A DNA stretch of 64,000 bases. Origin: Desulfomonilaceae bacterium. GTDB lineage: Bacteria; Desulfobacterota; Desulfomonilia; Desulfomonilales; Desulfomonilaceae. The position numbers and the translations under genes are program-made. The DNA lies in NCBI GenBank assembly GCA_041662605.1, contig JBAZSD010000003.1:1-64000 (forward strand), given 5' to 3'. The notes beneath the pieces are model-generated. The model did not search any database. It had not been told where the DNA came from and saw only the letters and a program-made list of their open reading frames with translations. Positions within the stretch are counted from its first letter, which is position 1, and the number at the start of each line of letters is the position of its first letter. Of the stretch, positions 31,072 through 40,759 are shown one piece after another.

Positions 31072-31316
31072 ACCTTTCGAGAACAATTTATTGAAGACAA
31101 ACAAGCTGCATCCACAAGAATTTTAACATTCGCATTTTTGGCTCCTGGCACGCTTGCGCCAGAGGCATGGACGACAAGGCCAACTGCTATAATGCGTACG
31201 AATCTGATTCTGTGTGTCAGCATATGTAATATCTTTTAGTTTCATTCTAATTTAGATATTCGTAGCTTACCAGTCCCGGACTTTCTTCAGTATTTTGCTC
31301 CTTTTTCTCGTGGTCA

Positions 31317-32297
31317 TCAGTTTTCATCATCAATATTATAGCCGGTAATTACTTCCTCTATACCGCCCGGTTTATCCGGATAAATCGAAAGATCCTCGAC
31401 ACGCTTGAAGAGCGGCCACAGTATTTCAGGCAGCGAGTTGGGAGCGCCGAAAAAAAATGTGTGATGACCAAGTAAATAAGACGTTCCCGAGTAACCTTCA
31501 TGGCCATGACGTTTCAAAAAATGGTCCAGTCTGTTTTTTTTCTCGTCATCCAGCGCCATGTTATCAGGCGAAAGTAAGGGCTTTTCTTCTTCCAGATAGA
31601 CAAGTTCCAGTTTTTTCCAGTCAAGGGATCTCAACGTCCGTCGAAAACAATCCGCTTCTTTTGACAGATCAATATCTGGGAACTGTTCTTCTTCGATCCT
31701 GATTATTTCCTCAATTTTACCGTCCTCCAGAAGATGGAAATTCTGGAGCGCCTTTTCGTGAATCACATAACAAACCAAGTACGTTTTTTTGTATGCATTA
31801 ACCACCCTGACGTCTTCGTCACTTAACCCGATGAACTGAAAAATGAATTGGGATCCAGTGCCTATGTAATCATCGAGGATTACTAAAGCCCGATTACCAA
31901 ACCGTTCGGGATCTTCCGACGTTTCGCGTGCAAGCAGGTCAAAAGTCTTGAAATCAATAGATGGTATCAGATTTGATTTTCTGTATATGTATGAAACGAC
32001 GTCGCCACTCTTGCAGGTAAATTCACGGCTAAAATCAACATCTTTAAATTGTTCGACGTCAAATTGGCTCCCGGCAAGTCTGTCCGACAATTTCTGATGA
32101 AGCCTTCTCGTTTCTCGCCTGATACGAGGTTGAGAATGATATTCAATATTGTTAAGCAATAGTAATGCAGTGTCTCTGTCTTCCTCCGCGAATCGATCCA
32201 GCCATCTCCTGATTGATTCCATAGGAATAACCGGTTCATTAAATCGTTCAAATATTCTCTCCAAAGTCTCTTCTGCCAAATCATCTGGATACTTCAT
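31317..32297 (-). CDS. PRTase-CE-like (phosphoribosyltransferase-related) protein
   Basis: 326 residues, soluble. A helical N-terminal part (W-L-D-R-F, L-L-L-L-N-N-I-E-Y-H-S) precedes the PRPP-type motif A-L-V-I-L-D-D-Y-I-G-T-G-S-Q (D142, D143). The C-terminus has F-L-K-R-H, S-Y-L-L-G-H-H-T, F-G-A-P-N-S-L-P-E-I-L-W-P-L-F-K-R, which matches the H-N/P-N-x-L-P-x-L-W/P-L-F-x-R end of the PRTase-CE family. That family was defined in comparative genomics of biological conflict (defence) systems; its reaction is not established. Here it follows the RluA gene by 15 bases and no partner gene of a defence system is adjacent. Confidence 0.6.
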   Translation of the reverse strand: MKYPDDLAEETLERIFERFNEPVIPMESIRRWLDRFAEEDRDTALLLLNNIEYHSQPRIRRETRRLHQKLSDRLAGSQFDVEQFKDVDFSREFTCKSGDVVSYIYRKSNLIPSIDFKTFDLLARETSEDPERFGNRALVILDDYIGTGSQFIFQFIGLSDEDVRVVNAYKKTYLVCYVIHEKALQNFHLLEDGKIEEIIRIEEEQFPDIDLSKEADCFRRTLRSLDWKKLELVYLEEEKPLLSPDNMALDDEKKNRLDHFLKRHGHEGYSGTSYLLGHHTFFFGAPNSLPEILWPLFKRVEDLSIYPDKPGGIEEVITGYNIDDEN

Positions 32298-32312
32298 GGT
32301 GATCGGGCCTCG

Positions 32313-33113
32313 TCAAATATTTGCATCACCAGTCTTATCAGCAAACTGCTGCTTCGGGAGGCAAACGGTTTCATCCTGACCACAGTCGCTAAGGTCACCG
32401 TGGGCGTTTATTTGATTCAAGCCCCCAATCAGTCTGTTGAAATATGCAGGGACTTTGGTTTCATAAGTTAGCGGCGCCCCACTAAAAGGGTGTTGGAAAG
32501 AAATCGATTTCGCATGAAGCGCCAGACGTTTGTAAACTTTATCCCCTTTTCCGTACTTTTTGTCTCCCACTATCGGGTGTCCGATTTCGGCCAGATGTAC
32601 GCGTATTTGGTGCTTCCTACCTGTCAACAGGTCAACTTCCAGCAAAGCAAAGTCATTTGCCTGTTTGAGCACCTGGTAAGCCGTATGAGACAGTTTTCCT
32701 CTTATGGTATCCGTCGTACAGTACACAACGTAAGCCGTGTTCTCTAACAGATACGTGGTAATCATCTCCGAGTCCTTCTCACACCTGCCATGAACGACGG
32801 CGAGATATTTCTTCTTCGTATCTTGCCACTGGCTTTGCAACCGGAACTTTGCATCTTCGTTCTTCGCGAAGATAAGTATGCCTGAAGTTTCCCTATCCAG
32901 TCGGTGAACGATGAAAATTCGATTCTTGGACCTTGCGCAGCCCTTGCGGACATAATCCGTGAGAATATAGTAAGCTGTCCGTGATGTTTCCGTATTTGTA
33001 GCCATCGTCAAGAGTCCTGGTGGTTTATCCACCACCAGAATATCTCTGTCTTCATAGATCATCACGAGTCCATTCGGCAGAAATTTGGCGCCTGGTTTCA
33101 CATGTTTATGCAT
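32313..33113 (-). CDS. RluA-family RNA pseudouridine synthase
   Basis: 266 residues. The catalytic motif H-R-L-D73-R-E-T-S-G-I-L has the essential Asp; L-V-V-D-K-P-P-G-L-L, and G-R-K-H-Q-I-R-V-H-L-A-E-I-G-H-P-I-V-G-D are the other RluA signatures. It isomerises uridine in rRNA or tRNA. The C-terminus is about 30 residues longer than usual, with a cysteine (S-D-C-G-Q-D-E) that is not typical. No S4 domain is visible at the N-terminus. It probably forms an operon with the PRTase-CE-like gene. Confidence 0.92.
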   Translation of the reverse strand: MHKHVKPGAKFLPNGLVMIYEDRDILVVDKPPGLLTMATNTETSRTAYYILTDYVRKGCARSKNRIFIVHRLDRETSGILIFAKNEDAKFRLQSQWQDTKKKYLAVVHGRCEKDSEMITTYLLENTAYVVYCTTDTIRGKLSHTAYQVLKQANDFALLEVDLLTGRKHQIRVHLAEIGHPIVGDKKYGKGDKVYKRLALHAKSISFQHPFSGAPLTYETKVPAYFNRLIGGLNQINAHGDLSDCGQDETVCLPKQQFADKTGDANI

Positions 33114-33370
33114 AGTTAGTTCTATCAGTCCTTACCAGCGGCCCTTAACTTTGCTCAGTTGAACAGGCGGCAAGGGCGAAAGAAATACAACAGGTTCAGA
33201 CCATACCGTTCATTAGAACTAGCGTCAACCTGCTCTTGAGACCATACTCGCGATATTGATCATCCAAACCAACCGGGAAGCGCTCCCTCCTCTCCCAGGA
33301 CGAAAAGATTCTTTACCTCCTACTTAATATGTGGCACATAATTCGGGGACGGGTCACAGAAGGAGTCGTT

Positions 33371-34384
33371 TTGAACAAGAACGTCCTGATTCTGGTATTT
33401 CTGCTGGTCGCAATTGCAGCCGTGGTAGCTGGAGTGTTTCTTAAGAAGGGAGACAATCCCACCCCCCAATCAGGTTCCTCCAAAGTCGGGAACACCGCTG
33501 GAGCGCTCGAAAAACTCGGCCCCATCGCAGTCATACCCAAGGGGACTACCCATTCGTTCTGGAACTCGGTTCTCACCGGCGCCCAAAAGGCCGCCAAAGA
33601 GAACGATGTGGAGATTCTCTGGGCGGGTCCGGATCGTGAGGGGGATCGAGAAAAACAGATCCAAATCGTTGAGGACTTCATCGTGAAGAAAGTGGCGGGC
33701 ATCGTGCTGGCGCCCACCGACGCTAGAGCGCTCGTTCCCGTGGTCGAACATGCGGCGGCCGCCAAGATACCGGTCGTCATCATCGACTCGGACATCGAGA
33801 CTGACAAGCGGGTCTCCTTCGTGGCCACAGACAACTACGCCGGCGGCGCCCTCGCTGCGAAGCGCATGGCGAAGATCCTCGGGGGAAAAGGTAAAGTGGC
33901 TGTCATCAAGTACATGGCCGGCTCCGCCTCCACCACGGCTCGGGAAAACGGTTTCATCGAAACACTAAAGAAGGAGTTTCCCGAGATCGAGCTTGTTGAA
34001 GACCGATACGGCATGGACACGGTAGAGACATCGCTCTCCGCCACTGAAGACGTGCTCACCCGCCACAAAGAACTCGACGGTATTTTCGCCTCCAACGAGT
34101 CCACTTCCCGGGGCGCCCTACGAGCGCTAGAGAGCCAGGGACGGGCCAACGCCGTGAAGATGATCGGCTTCGACGCTGCTGACGCTCTACTCAGAGGGCT
34201 AGAGGCCGGGCGCATCGACGCTCTCGTAGTCCAGAATCCTCAGGCCATGGGATACCAGGGTGTAAGCAGTGTCGTTGCCACGATCAAGGGCGAAAACGTT
34301 AAGTCGAGGATCGATACCGGGGTTGAACTCGTCACCAAGGATCGCCTGAACTCCCCCGAGATTCGAGCCCTAATCGGGGGCTAA
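33371..34384 (+). CDS. Sugar ABC transporter periplasmic binding protein (RbsB family)
   Basis: 337 residues from TTG 33371, chosen because AGGAG lies five bases upstream and it starts right at a membrane-anchor or signal segment (V-L-I-L-V-F-L-L-V-A-I-A-A-V-V-A-G-V-F-L). The frame is open to an ATG at 33329 but without a ribosome site. The periplasmic-binding fold follows: I-P-K-G-T-T-H-S-F-W-N-S-V, A-P-T-D-A-R-A-L, V-I-I-D-S-D-I, and G-I-F-A-S-N-E-S. It delivers a pentose or hexose to the permease. First gene of a five-gene sugar operon; no regulator is adjacent. Confidence 0.92.
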   Translation: MNKNVLILVFLLVAIAAVVAGVFLKKGDNPTPQSGSSKVGNTAGALEKLGPIAVIPKGTTHSFWNSVLTGAQKAAKENDVEILWAGPDREGDREKQIQIVEDFIVKKVAGIVLAPTDARALVPVVEHAAAAKIPVVIIDSDIETDKRVSFVATDNYAGGALAAKRMAKILGGKGKVAVIKYMAGSASTTARENGFIETLKKEFPEIELVEDRYGMDTVETSLSATEDVLTRHKELDGIFASNESTSRGALRALESQGRANAVKMIGFDAADALLRGLEAGRIDALVVQNPQAMGYQGVSSVVATIKGENVKSRIDTGVELVTKDRLNSPEIRALIGG

Positions 34385-34389
34385 AATTT

Positions 34390-35913
34390 ATGACGCTGAG
34401 CCCTGGAGTCGAGTCTTCCCCGTTCGCCATCGAGATGCAGGGGATAAGTAAGAGCTTTGGCCCCATCAAGGCCCTCGAGGATGTCACGCTACGCGTCCAT
34501 CAGGGTACAGTTCACGCCCTGGTGGGCGAAAACGGCGCCGGCAAATCCACCCTGATGAAGATCCTCGCTGGAGTTTATCGGCCCGACACCGGAACCATTT
34601 TGCGAAAGGGTAAAGCCTGCGCGTGGAAGCGTCCTTCCGACTCCCTTGCGGCTGGGGTCGCGATGATCTACCAAGAACTCAGCCTCGCTCCAGATCTCAC
34701 CGTCGCTGAGAATGTTTGGCTCGGGATCGAACCCCGGGGACCGCTACCCGGCTCCTACTGCAAAACTCGAATGCTCGCAGACACTCGAGCCCTTGCAGAA
34801 AGACATGACTTTGATGTGGACCCCAATCAGAGAGTCCAGGACCTTCCAGCGAGCGCTTGCCAGATCGTCGAAGCGTTGAAGGCTATTGCGCGTAACGCCG
34901 AAATTCTGGTTATGGACGAACCAACTTCCTCTTGTGGACAGAATGAAGTGGCCGTGCTCCTCGAAATGGTCAAGAAGCTGAGTCGGGCGGGGACCACAAT
35001 CATCTACATCTCTCATCGGCTCGAGGAGGTTGTTGAGATTGCCGGGGACATCACCGTTCTCCGAGACGGACGAGGCGTTCACACTGGCCCCATGAAGGGC
35101 CTCAAGATCCATGACATCGTTAAAAAGATGGTCGGGCGCGACCTTTGTGACTACTTCCCGAAGAGCGAGGTAGCGGTCGGGCCCACAGCTCTGAGCGTGT
35201 CGGAACTGACGTCCCAAAGAGTTAAAAACATCAGTTTCGAGCTGCACTGGGGAGAGATCATCGGCGTCGCAGGGCTAGTAGGCGCAGGCCGCACTGAGCT
35301 TGCCCGAGTCCTGTGCGGTCTGGATCCCCCAATTAGCGGCAGCGTCGCTCTCGATGGGAAAAGCGTGAAAATTACAACTCCTGGTGACGCTCTTTCCTGC
35401 GGAGTCATGTACGTCACTGAAGACAGAAATCGCACGGGGCTATGCCTCGAACTTCCAGCGGCGTGGAACATGACATTACCGTGCCTTGCCGAATTGGGCA
35501 TGAAACATATCCTGCGCCTCGGCCGCGAAAACGAAATTGTCGAAGAAACTGCAAAAAAGCTATCGCTCAAGTGGCCCGGGCCAGGAGCGCCGGCGAGCGC
35601 TCTATCGGGTGGTAATCAACAAAAGCTGATGCTCGGTCGCGCGCTCATCGCTCGGTCGCGACTATTGGTGCTGGATGAGCCTACTCGGGGAGTCGACATC
35701 GCCGCCAAGGTCGACATATACGAACTGATTGGACGCATGGTCGCTGAGGGGAAGGCAGTTCTCATCATCTCTTCCGAGCTGCCGGAACTCTTCGGAATCA
35801 CCGACCGGATTCTGGTGATGCGCAGGGGCCGCATGGTCGCGGACCTCGTCACCTCAGAAACCTCCCAGGAGGCCGTGATGCAACTCGCTGCAGTGGACGA
35901 GGCCCACGCATGA
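34390..35913 (+). CDS. Sugar ABC transporter ATPase, two-domain (RbsA/MglA type)
   Basis: 507 residues with two ABC domains. The first has a good Walker A (G-E-N-G-A-G-K-S-T-L-M-K) and Walker B (L-V-M-D-E-P-T), but its signature is degenerate (L-P-A-S-A-C-Q). The second has a complete signature (L-S-G-G-N-Q-Q) and L-V-L-D-E-P-T-R-G-V-D with a non-canonical P-loop (G-L-V-G-A-G-R-T-E), as usual in this family. It energises sugar import at the inner membrane. Starts five bases after the binding protein and overlaps the permease start by four bases (ATGA). Confidence 0.95.
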   Translation: MTLSPGVESSPFAIEMQGISKSFGPIKALEDVTLRVHQGTVHALVGENGAGKSTLMKILAGVYRPDTGTILRKGKACAWKRPSDSLAAGVAMIYQELSLAPDLTVAENVWLGIEPRGPLPGSYCKTRMLADTRALAERHDFDVDPNQRVQDLPASACQIVEALKAIARNAEILVMDEPTSSCGQNEVAVLLEMVKKLSRAGTTIIYISHRLEEVVEIAGDITVLRDGRGVHTGPMKGLKIHDIVKKMVGRDLCDYFPKSEVAVGPTALSVSELTSQRVKNISFELHWGEIIGVAGLVGAGRTELARVLCGLDPPISGSVALDGKSVKITTPGDALSCGVMYVTEDRNRTGLCLELPAAWNMTLPCLAELGMKHILRLGRENEIVEETAKKLSLKWPGPGAPASALSGGNQQKLMLGRALIARSRLLVLDEPTRGVDIAAKVDIYELIGRMVAEGKAVLIISSELPELFGITDRILVMRRGRMVADLVTSETSQEAVMQLAAVDEAHA

Positions 35914-36866
35914 ACAAACTCGCTCGGGAGATGCTACCGTTCGGGAGCCTCATCCTGGTCATCGCCATCTTGTCGCTCTGGCAGCCCGATAGCTTTCTGA
36001 CTCCCGACAATTTCCTCAACGTGCTGCGTCGCTCATCGGTCTACGGCATCATCGCTGTTGGAATGACATTCGTCATCATATCCGGTGGCATAGATCTTTC
36101 AGTGGGATCCCTCCTTGCGTTGTGCGGCATGTGCGCCGCAGGAACAATGATCGGCCTCGGCGGCGAAGAACCTAGTGTGGGGATGATGGCCATTGGAACC
36201 GCTGCAGGGCTCCTGGTCGGAGCGGTTGGTGGTATGATTTCGGGAACGTTGATCACCAAGCTGAAGCTCCAACCGTTCATTGCGACCCTTGGCGCTATGA
36301 GTCTCTACCGCGGGATTGCCCTGGTGATGTATGACGGACAGCCAATCAACGTTTCATCGTACCGCTATCTGGGCGAAGGCTCTCTACTCGGGATACCAAT
36401 TTCAATCGTCCTGTTCTTGGTCGTCATCGCCTTTGCCGGAGCCACCCTGCAGTTCACTCGGTTCGGTCGTCACACCTATGCCATCGGTTCCAATGTGCAA
36501 GCGGCGCACCATGCGGGAGTAAGGGTCGACCGATGTCTCATCGGTGTCTACACCCTCGGAGGCCTGCTCACTGGGCTTGGCGCTATGATTGCCATGAGCC
36601 GAACAGTCTCGGCGCAACCCACAGCCGGCGTGGGCGCAGAACTCGACGTCATCGCGGCGGTAGTAATCGGCGGCGCCAGCCTCTCCGGAGGGAGTGGAAC
36701 CGTCACGGGAACCATCATAGGCACCTTGTTAATCAGCTTCTTGCGTAACGGATGCACGCTGGTGGGAGTCTCGACTAACGCCCAGTTAATTGTGATCGGC
36801 GTGGTGATCGTGCTCGCTGTAGCGATGGACCAGTTCACCCGACGCAAAGCGGGTGAAACGGCCTAA
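35910..36866 (+). CDS. Sugar ABC transporter permease (RbsC family)
   Basis: 318 residues, eight to ten membrane segments. M-T-F-V-I-I-S-G-G-I-D-L-S-V-G-S-L-L-A-L, F-I-A-T-L-G-A-M-S-L-Y-R-G-I-A-L and V-I-G-G-A-S-L-S-G-G-S-G-T-V-T-G-T are the RbsC-type blocks, including the loop that meets the ATPase. It is coupled to the ATPase gene by a four-base overlap. Together with 33371-34384 and 34390-35913 it makes a complete CUT2-type importer. Confidence 0.95.
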   Translation: MNKLAREMLPFGSLILVIAILSLWQPDSFLTPDNFLNVLRRSSVYGIIAVGMTFVIISGGIDLSVGSLLALCGMCAAGTMIGLGGEEPSVGMMAIGTAAGLLVGAVGGMISGTLITKLKLQPFIATLGAMSLYRGIALVMYDGQPINVSSYRYLGEGSLLGIPISIVLFLVVIAFAGATLQFTRFGRHTYAIGSNVQAAHHAGVRVDRCLIGVYTLGGLLTGLGAMIAMSRTVSAQPTAGVGAELDVIAAVVIGGASLSGGSGTVTGTIIGTLLISFLRNGCTLVGVSTNAQLIVIGVVIVLAVAMDQFTRRKAGETA

Positions 36867-36902
36867 GAAATTCTGCGACAGGCGTCGCGTGAAGGAGAAG
36901 AA

Positions 36903-38426
36903 ATGTCCAGAACCAAAATCGGCGTTTTCTGGCCAGGCGATTACCGGTCTAAACCCAACGATCTGGCTCGGCCAAACGCTGAGGAAGCTACGGTCCAACT
37001 GGAGCGCGCCCTGAAAAGATTAGGTCGTAAGAGCTATCGCATCGAAGGGTTTATCACACGACCGCACGAAGCTATCGAGAAGCTCGGCCCAGTGGATGAC
37101 CCTCTCATCGGTGTCTGCGTGCATTGGTGCTACGGGCCACATACCACAGACGGCGTCGTCGGCAAAGACAGCCCATTGCTCCTGGCGAGTAATTTCTCAG
37201 GTCAGTGGCCAGGGCTCGTTGGCCTACTCAACACTGGAGCCTGCCTGGAGAGCCTTGGCCGTAAATTTTCTCGTGTGTGGACCGACGCTGAAGACTGGAC
37301 GACAGACGACACGTTCATGGATCATTTGGAGGAGTGGCTCAGCACTGGTCGCATCGGCTACTGCAACGAGCAGATCGGCTATTCAGTTCCCATATCCAAA
37401 GAGGCGCTCACCCGATCGAGACGTGTCGCTGAGGAGATTGGGGAAAGAAGGATTCTCGCCCTGATGCTCGGTGATACGTCCATGGGGATGATTAACGGCT
37501 ATTTTGGCCCGCGGCGGCTAGCTCCCATAGGATTTTCTGAACACAAAGTCGACCAGGCCTGGATCATTGACCGAGGTCGTTCAATCTCCGAGGACCGGCT
37601 CGACCGGGCGATGGCCTTCGTAAAAGAAAGCGGCGTCAAGTTCCACTGGGGCGAAGACGGGGCCAACGACTTCGACGAAAACGCAACACGCGAACAACTG
37701 CGCGACTACCTAACAGTGCTCGACCTCGTGAGAGAGTTCAAGGCCGACTGTGTGGGTTGGCAGTATCAGCTCGGTTTAGTACCGCTGCGGCCGCCATCGG
37801 ATTTCGCAGAAGGGCTGCTCAATTCCGTTTGCCGACCAGAGAGTAACGGCGACGTGATCATAACCTCCACTGAAGGAGATCAAGGCAACCTCGTCCCAAT
37901 GGAGCTGATGAAGCGCCTGCTCAAGATCAAGGGGCTACACCAAGCCGTGATGTTCCACGATGTGCGCTGGGGCGCCGAATATCAGGGACGATTCTTGTGG
38001 GTCCTGCTTAACTCGGGTTCCTGCGGAGGGTATGCCATGAGCGGTAACCCTGACACGCTCGTGGGCGTCCACTCGTACCGGCAACCCGCCGAGTACTTCC
38101 CTATCCCCGGCGGCACATTCTCCGGCGAAGCGCATCCGGGTAACATCACGTGGGCTAGGGCCTATCTCCAAAATGATGAGATGTGGATGGACGTCGGGCA
38201 AGGAGAAGTCGTCACTCTACCCGAGCAAATCCGCGAGCAGTGGTGGCGCGGAACCACACGTCAGTGGCCGTTCATGGCCGCGGATCTGGGAGTCTCGCGA
38301 GACACCCTGATGGCCTTCTATCTGAGCAACCACATCGCTGTGGCCTACGGCGACATCCTCGAGGAAATGGCAGCGCTCTCGCAAATGCTCGGCTTCAGGG
38401 TCCGCTTTCTGGGAAGGAGCGCATGA
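36903..38426 (+). CDS. L-fucose/L-arabinose isomerase family sugar isomerase
   Basis: 507 residues, somewhat shorter than L-fucose isomerase. G-V-C-V-H-W-C-Y-G-P, L-A-L-M-L-G-D-T-S-M-G-M-I-N-G, C-V-G-W-Q-Y-Q-L-G-L, and G-G-T-F-S-G-E-A-H-P-G are like the family's metal and substrate regions (Glu/Asp/His ligands). It interconverts an aldose and a ketose; with the pentulose kinase downstream, D-arabinose/L-fucose or a related sugar is likely, but the exact sugar is open. AAGGAG precedes the ATG. A 36-base gap from the permease and one base to the kinase support an operon. Confidence 0.75.
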   Translation: MSRTKIGVFWPGDYRSKPNDLARPNAEEATVQLERALKRLGRKSYRIEGFITRPHEAIEKLGPVDDPLIGVCVHWCYGPHTTDGVVGKDSPLLLASNFSGQWPGLVGLLNTGACLESLGRKFSRVWTDAEDWTTDDTFMDHLEEWLSTGRIGYCNEQIGYSVPISKEALTRSRRVAEEIGERRILALMLGDTSMGMINGYFGPRRLAPIGFSEHKVDQAWIIDRGRSISEDRLDRAMAFVKESGVKFHWGEDGANDFDENATREQLRDYLTVLDLVREFKADCVGWQYQLGLVPLRPPSDFAEGLLNSVCRPESNGDVIITSTEGDQGNLVPMELMKRLLKIKGLHQAVMFHDVRWGAEYQGRFLWVLLNSGSCGGYAMSGNPDTLVGVHSYRQPAEYFPIPGGTFSGEAHPGNITWARAYLQNDEMWMDVGQGEVVTLPEQIREQWWRGTTRQWPFMAADLGVSRDTLMAFYLSNHIAVAYGDILEEMAALSQMLGFRVRFLGRSA

Positions 38427-38427
38427 C

Positions 38428-40098
38428 ATGACGCAGAGCCGCCGCTACTACATCGGCATTGACGTAGGCACGGGGAGCGCACGGGCGGGGGTGTTTGACA
38501 CCAACGGCAAGATGCTCGGACAGAGTTCGAGCCCCATCAAAATGTGGAAGCCACAGGCCGATTTTGTAGAGCAATCCTCGGACGACATCTGGGGCGCCTG
38601 CGCGACGGCAGTACGTCAAGCTGTCAGAGAGGCTGACATCGACACAACAAATGTACGGGGGATCGGCTTCGACGCAACTTGCTCGCTGGTGGCCCTGGAC
38701 GCTGGCGATAGGCCCGTTTCGGTGAGCCCCACCGGTAAAGACGAACAGAACGTCATTGTTTGGATGGACCACAGAGCCCTCGAGCAGACGACCCGCATCA
38801 ACGACAGGGGACATGCCGTCCTGCGCTACGTGGGTGGGATGATCTCCCCTGAGATGGAGTCGCCCAAACTCAGTTGGCTCAGAGAGAATCTCCCCGAATG
38901 CTGGAAACGAACCTGTCGCTTCTTCGATCTGCCTGATTTTCTGACCTACCGCGCCACCAGCGATGAAACCCGCTCGCTGTGCACCACAGTGTGCAAGTGG
39001 ACCTACCAAAGTCACTTGGAGCCGAGGATACAGTCCAGCGTGGGGAGATGGGACGACAGCTACTGGCAGTCCATCGGGTTGGGTGAACTGGTTTCGGAAG
39101 GCTACCGGCGCATTGGAACTCACATCCGGCCAATGGGCGAGCCTATTGCTATGGGCCTTACCGAAACCGCGGCGCTAGATTTTGGTCTCAGCCCGGGAAC
39201 CCCGGTTGCGGTTTCCATAATAGACGCTCACGCCGGTGGCGTTGGAATGCTGGGAGCGCAATTCACTGAAGGCGGTGAGGTTGAATTCGAAAAGCGCCTG
39301 GCCCTCATTGGCGGCACATCCAGTTGTCACATGGCTGTCTCCAAAGAACCTCGATTCGTCGATGGAGTCTGGGGTCCGTTCTATTCGGCAATGATCCCCG
39401 AGTTATGGCTCACAGAGGGTGGCCAATCCGCAACTGGCGCTCTCATCGATCACATCATCTTCAGTCACGTTCGTAGCCATGAACTCGAGCAAGATGCGAA
39501 AAACCGTGGGATCACCGTTTATGAAATCCTCGCGGAGGTCCTCGATAAGCTCGCCGCTGGAACAGCGTTTCCAGCCGAACTGACCAAGGATCTCCACGTG
39601 CAACCGGATTTCCACGGCAACCGCTCCCCCAGAGCCAATCCGCAAGCGCGCGGGATGATCTCGGGTCTCAGGCTCGGCCACAGTCTGGAAGACCTCGCCC
39701 TGCTCTACCTGGCCACAGTCCAAGCCGTAGCCCATGGTACCCGCCACATCCTGGACGCAATGACCGAGAGCGGTTACGAAATCGAGACCGTGCTCACCAC
39801 AGGTGGAGGCGCCAAGAATCCAATCTTCCTACGTGAACACGCCGACATCACCGGACGAAAAATTGTCCTGCCTAACGAACCAGAGGCTGTGCTCCTCGGC
39901 TCGGCCATGCTCGGCGCCGTCGCCGCCGGGGACTGCGCCACGGTGACCGACGCGATGACTAAAATGAGCGCCGCTGACACGGTTATCGAACCCTGCCAAG
40001 GGGCTGCAAAGAGATACCACAACGCCAAACACGAGGTTTTCCTCCGGATGTACGAAGATCAGCTACAATACAAAGCGCTGATGGGCGGGAAATCATAG
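38428..40098 (+). CDS. FGGY-family pentulose (probable ribulose) kinase
   Basis: 556 residues. N-terminal I-G-I-D-V-G-T-G-S-A-R-A-G-V-F-D binds ATP phosphate; G-F-D-A-T-C-S-L-V, W-M-D-H-R-A, and C-terminal T-T-G-G-G-A-K-N with G-S-A-M-L-G-A-V-A-A-G complete the FGGY fold. Length and G-G-T-S-S-C-H-M match the D-ribulokinase/FGGY carbohydrate kinase subgroup. It phosphorylates the ketose from the isomerase, feeding the pentose phosphate pathway. Starts one base after the isomerase gene; last gene of the operon. Confidence 0.93.
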   Translation: MTQSRRYYIGIDVGTGSARAGVFDTNGKMLGQSSSPIKMWKPQADFVEQSSDDIWGACATAVRQAVREADIDTTNVRGIGFDATCSLVALDAGDRPVSVSPTGKDEQNVIVWMDHRALEQTTRINDRGHAVLRYVGGMISPEMESPKLSWLRENLPECWKRTCRFFDLPDFLTYRATSDETRSLCTTVCKWTYQSHLEPRIQSSVGRWDDSYWQSIGLGELVSEGYRRIGTHIRPMGEPIAMGLTETAALDFGLSPGTPVAVSIIDAHAGGVGMLGAQFTEGGEVEFEKRLALIGGTSSCHMAVSKEPRFVDGVWGPFYSAMIPELWLTEGGQSATGALIDHIIFSHVRSHELEQDAKNRGITVYEILAEVLDKLAAGTAFPAELTKDLHVQPDFHGNRSPRANPQARGMISGLRLGHSLEDLALLYLATVQAVAHGTRHILDAMTESGYEIETVLTTGGGAKNPIFLREHADITGRKIVLPNEPEAVLLGSAMLGAVAAGDCATVTDAMTKMSAADTVIEPCQGAAKRYHNAKHEVFLRMYEDQLQYKALMGGKS

Positions 40099-40330
40099 GC
40101 GAAAGGCCTCCCACCGAACTTCTTTTCCCATACTGGAAAGATCTTAAATGGCACATTCAGGGAAAACTACGATGGTCTACATCTGACTTGTCGAAAATAT
40201 ACTAGCTCATGACATTTGCCCTTGGCGATCAGTTTCATACAATGTTGAGCTGAAAGGTTAAAACAATTTTAGTCCCAAATCTCACCGTGAGCCAGTACAA
40301 TTAGTCAAATACCGTGGAGATTATTACATC

Positions 40331-40759
40331 ATGATCCTAAAAACTATCGACCAAATCCATGTTGGAGATGTTGCTGAGTTTGCCAAGACGCTGTCAGAAT
40401 CCGATGTCTACCTTTTTGCAGGAATCACCGGTGATTTCAACCCGGCTCACGTTAACGAGGTTTACTCGCAGGCCACTTCTTTCAAGACCAGGATAGCCCA
40501 CGGGATTCTCACCGCAGGCCTGATTTCCGCAGTCATGGCAAACCAACTCCCCGGACCTGGGACCATCTATATTAGACAGGAACTGGATTTCCTAGCCCCG
40601 GCTCGCATCGGTGATACAATCACCGCCCATGTGGAAGTCATTGACATCATAAAGGATATTAACCGTATTCGGCTAAGGACTTGGTGTACAAAACAGGATG
40701 GTAGTATGGTGTTGAACGGTGAGGCATTGGTAAGCCCTCCTAGAGCCTTTCACCCTTGA
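40331..40759 (+). CDS. MaoC-family (R)-specific enoyl-CoA hydratase
   Basis: 142 residues, hot-dog fold. F-A-G-I-T-G-D-F-N-P-A-H-V-N has the catalytic Asp and His, and I-A-H-G-I-L-T-A-G-L the second part of the site. It hydrates trans-2-enoyl-CoA to (R)-3-hydroxyacyl-CoA. A close relative lies at 50886-51323 with the same blocks. It stands alone between the sugar operon and the MBL gene, with over 200 bases on each side. Confidence 0.93.
   Translation: MILKTIDQIHVGDVAEFAKTLSESDVYLFAGITGDFNPAHVNEVYSQATSFKTRIAHGILTAGLISAVMANQLPGPGTIYIRQELDFLAPARIGDTITAHVEVIDIIKDINRIRLRTWCTKQDGSMVLNGEALVSPPRAFHP

Noticed and set aside
38395..39123. Minus-strand frame of 242 codons across the isomerase/kinase junction
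   Set aside because: Shadow of the GC-rich kinase gene; it would overlap two well-supported genes.
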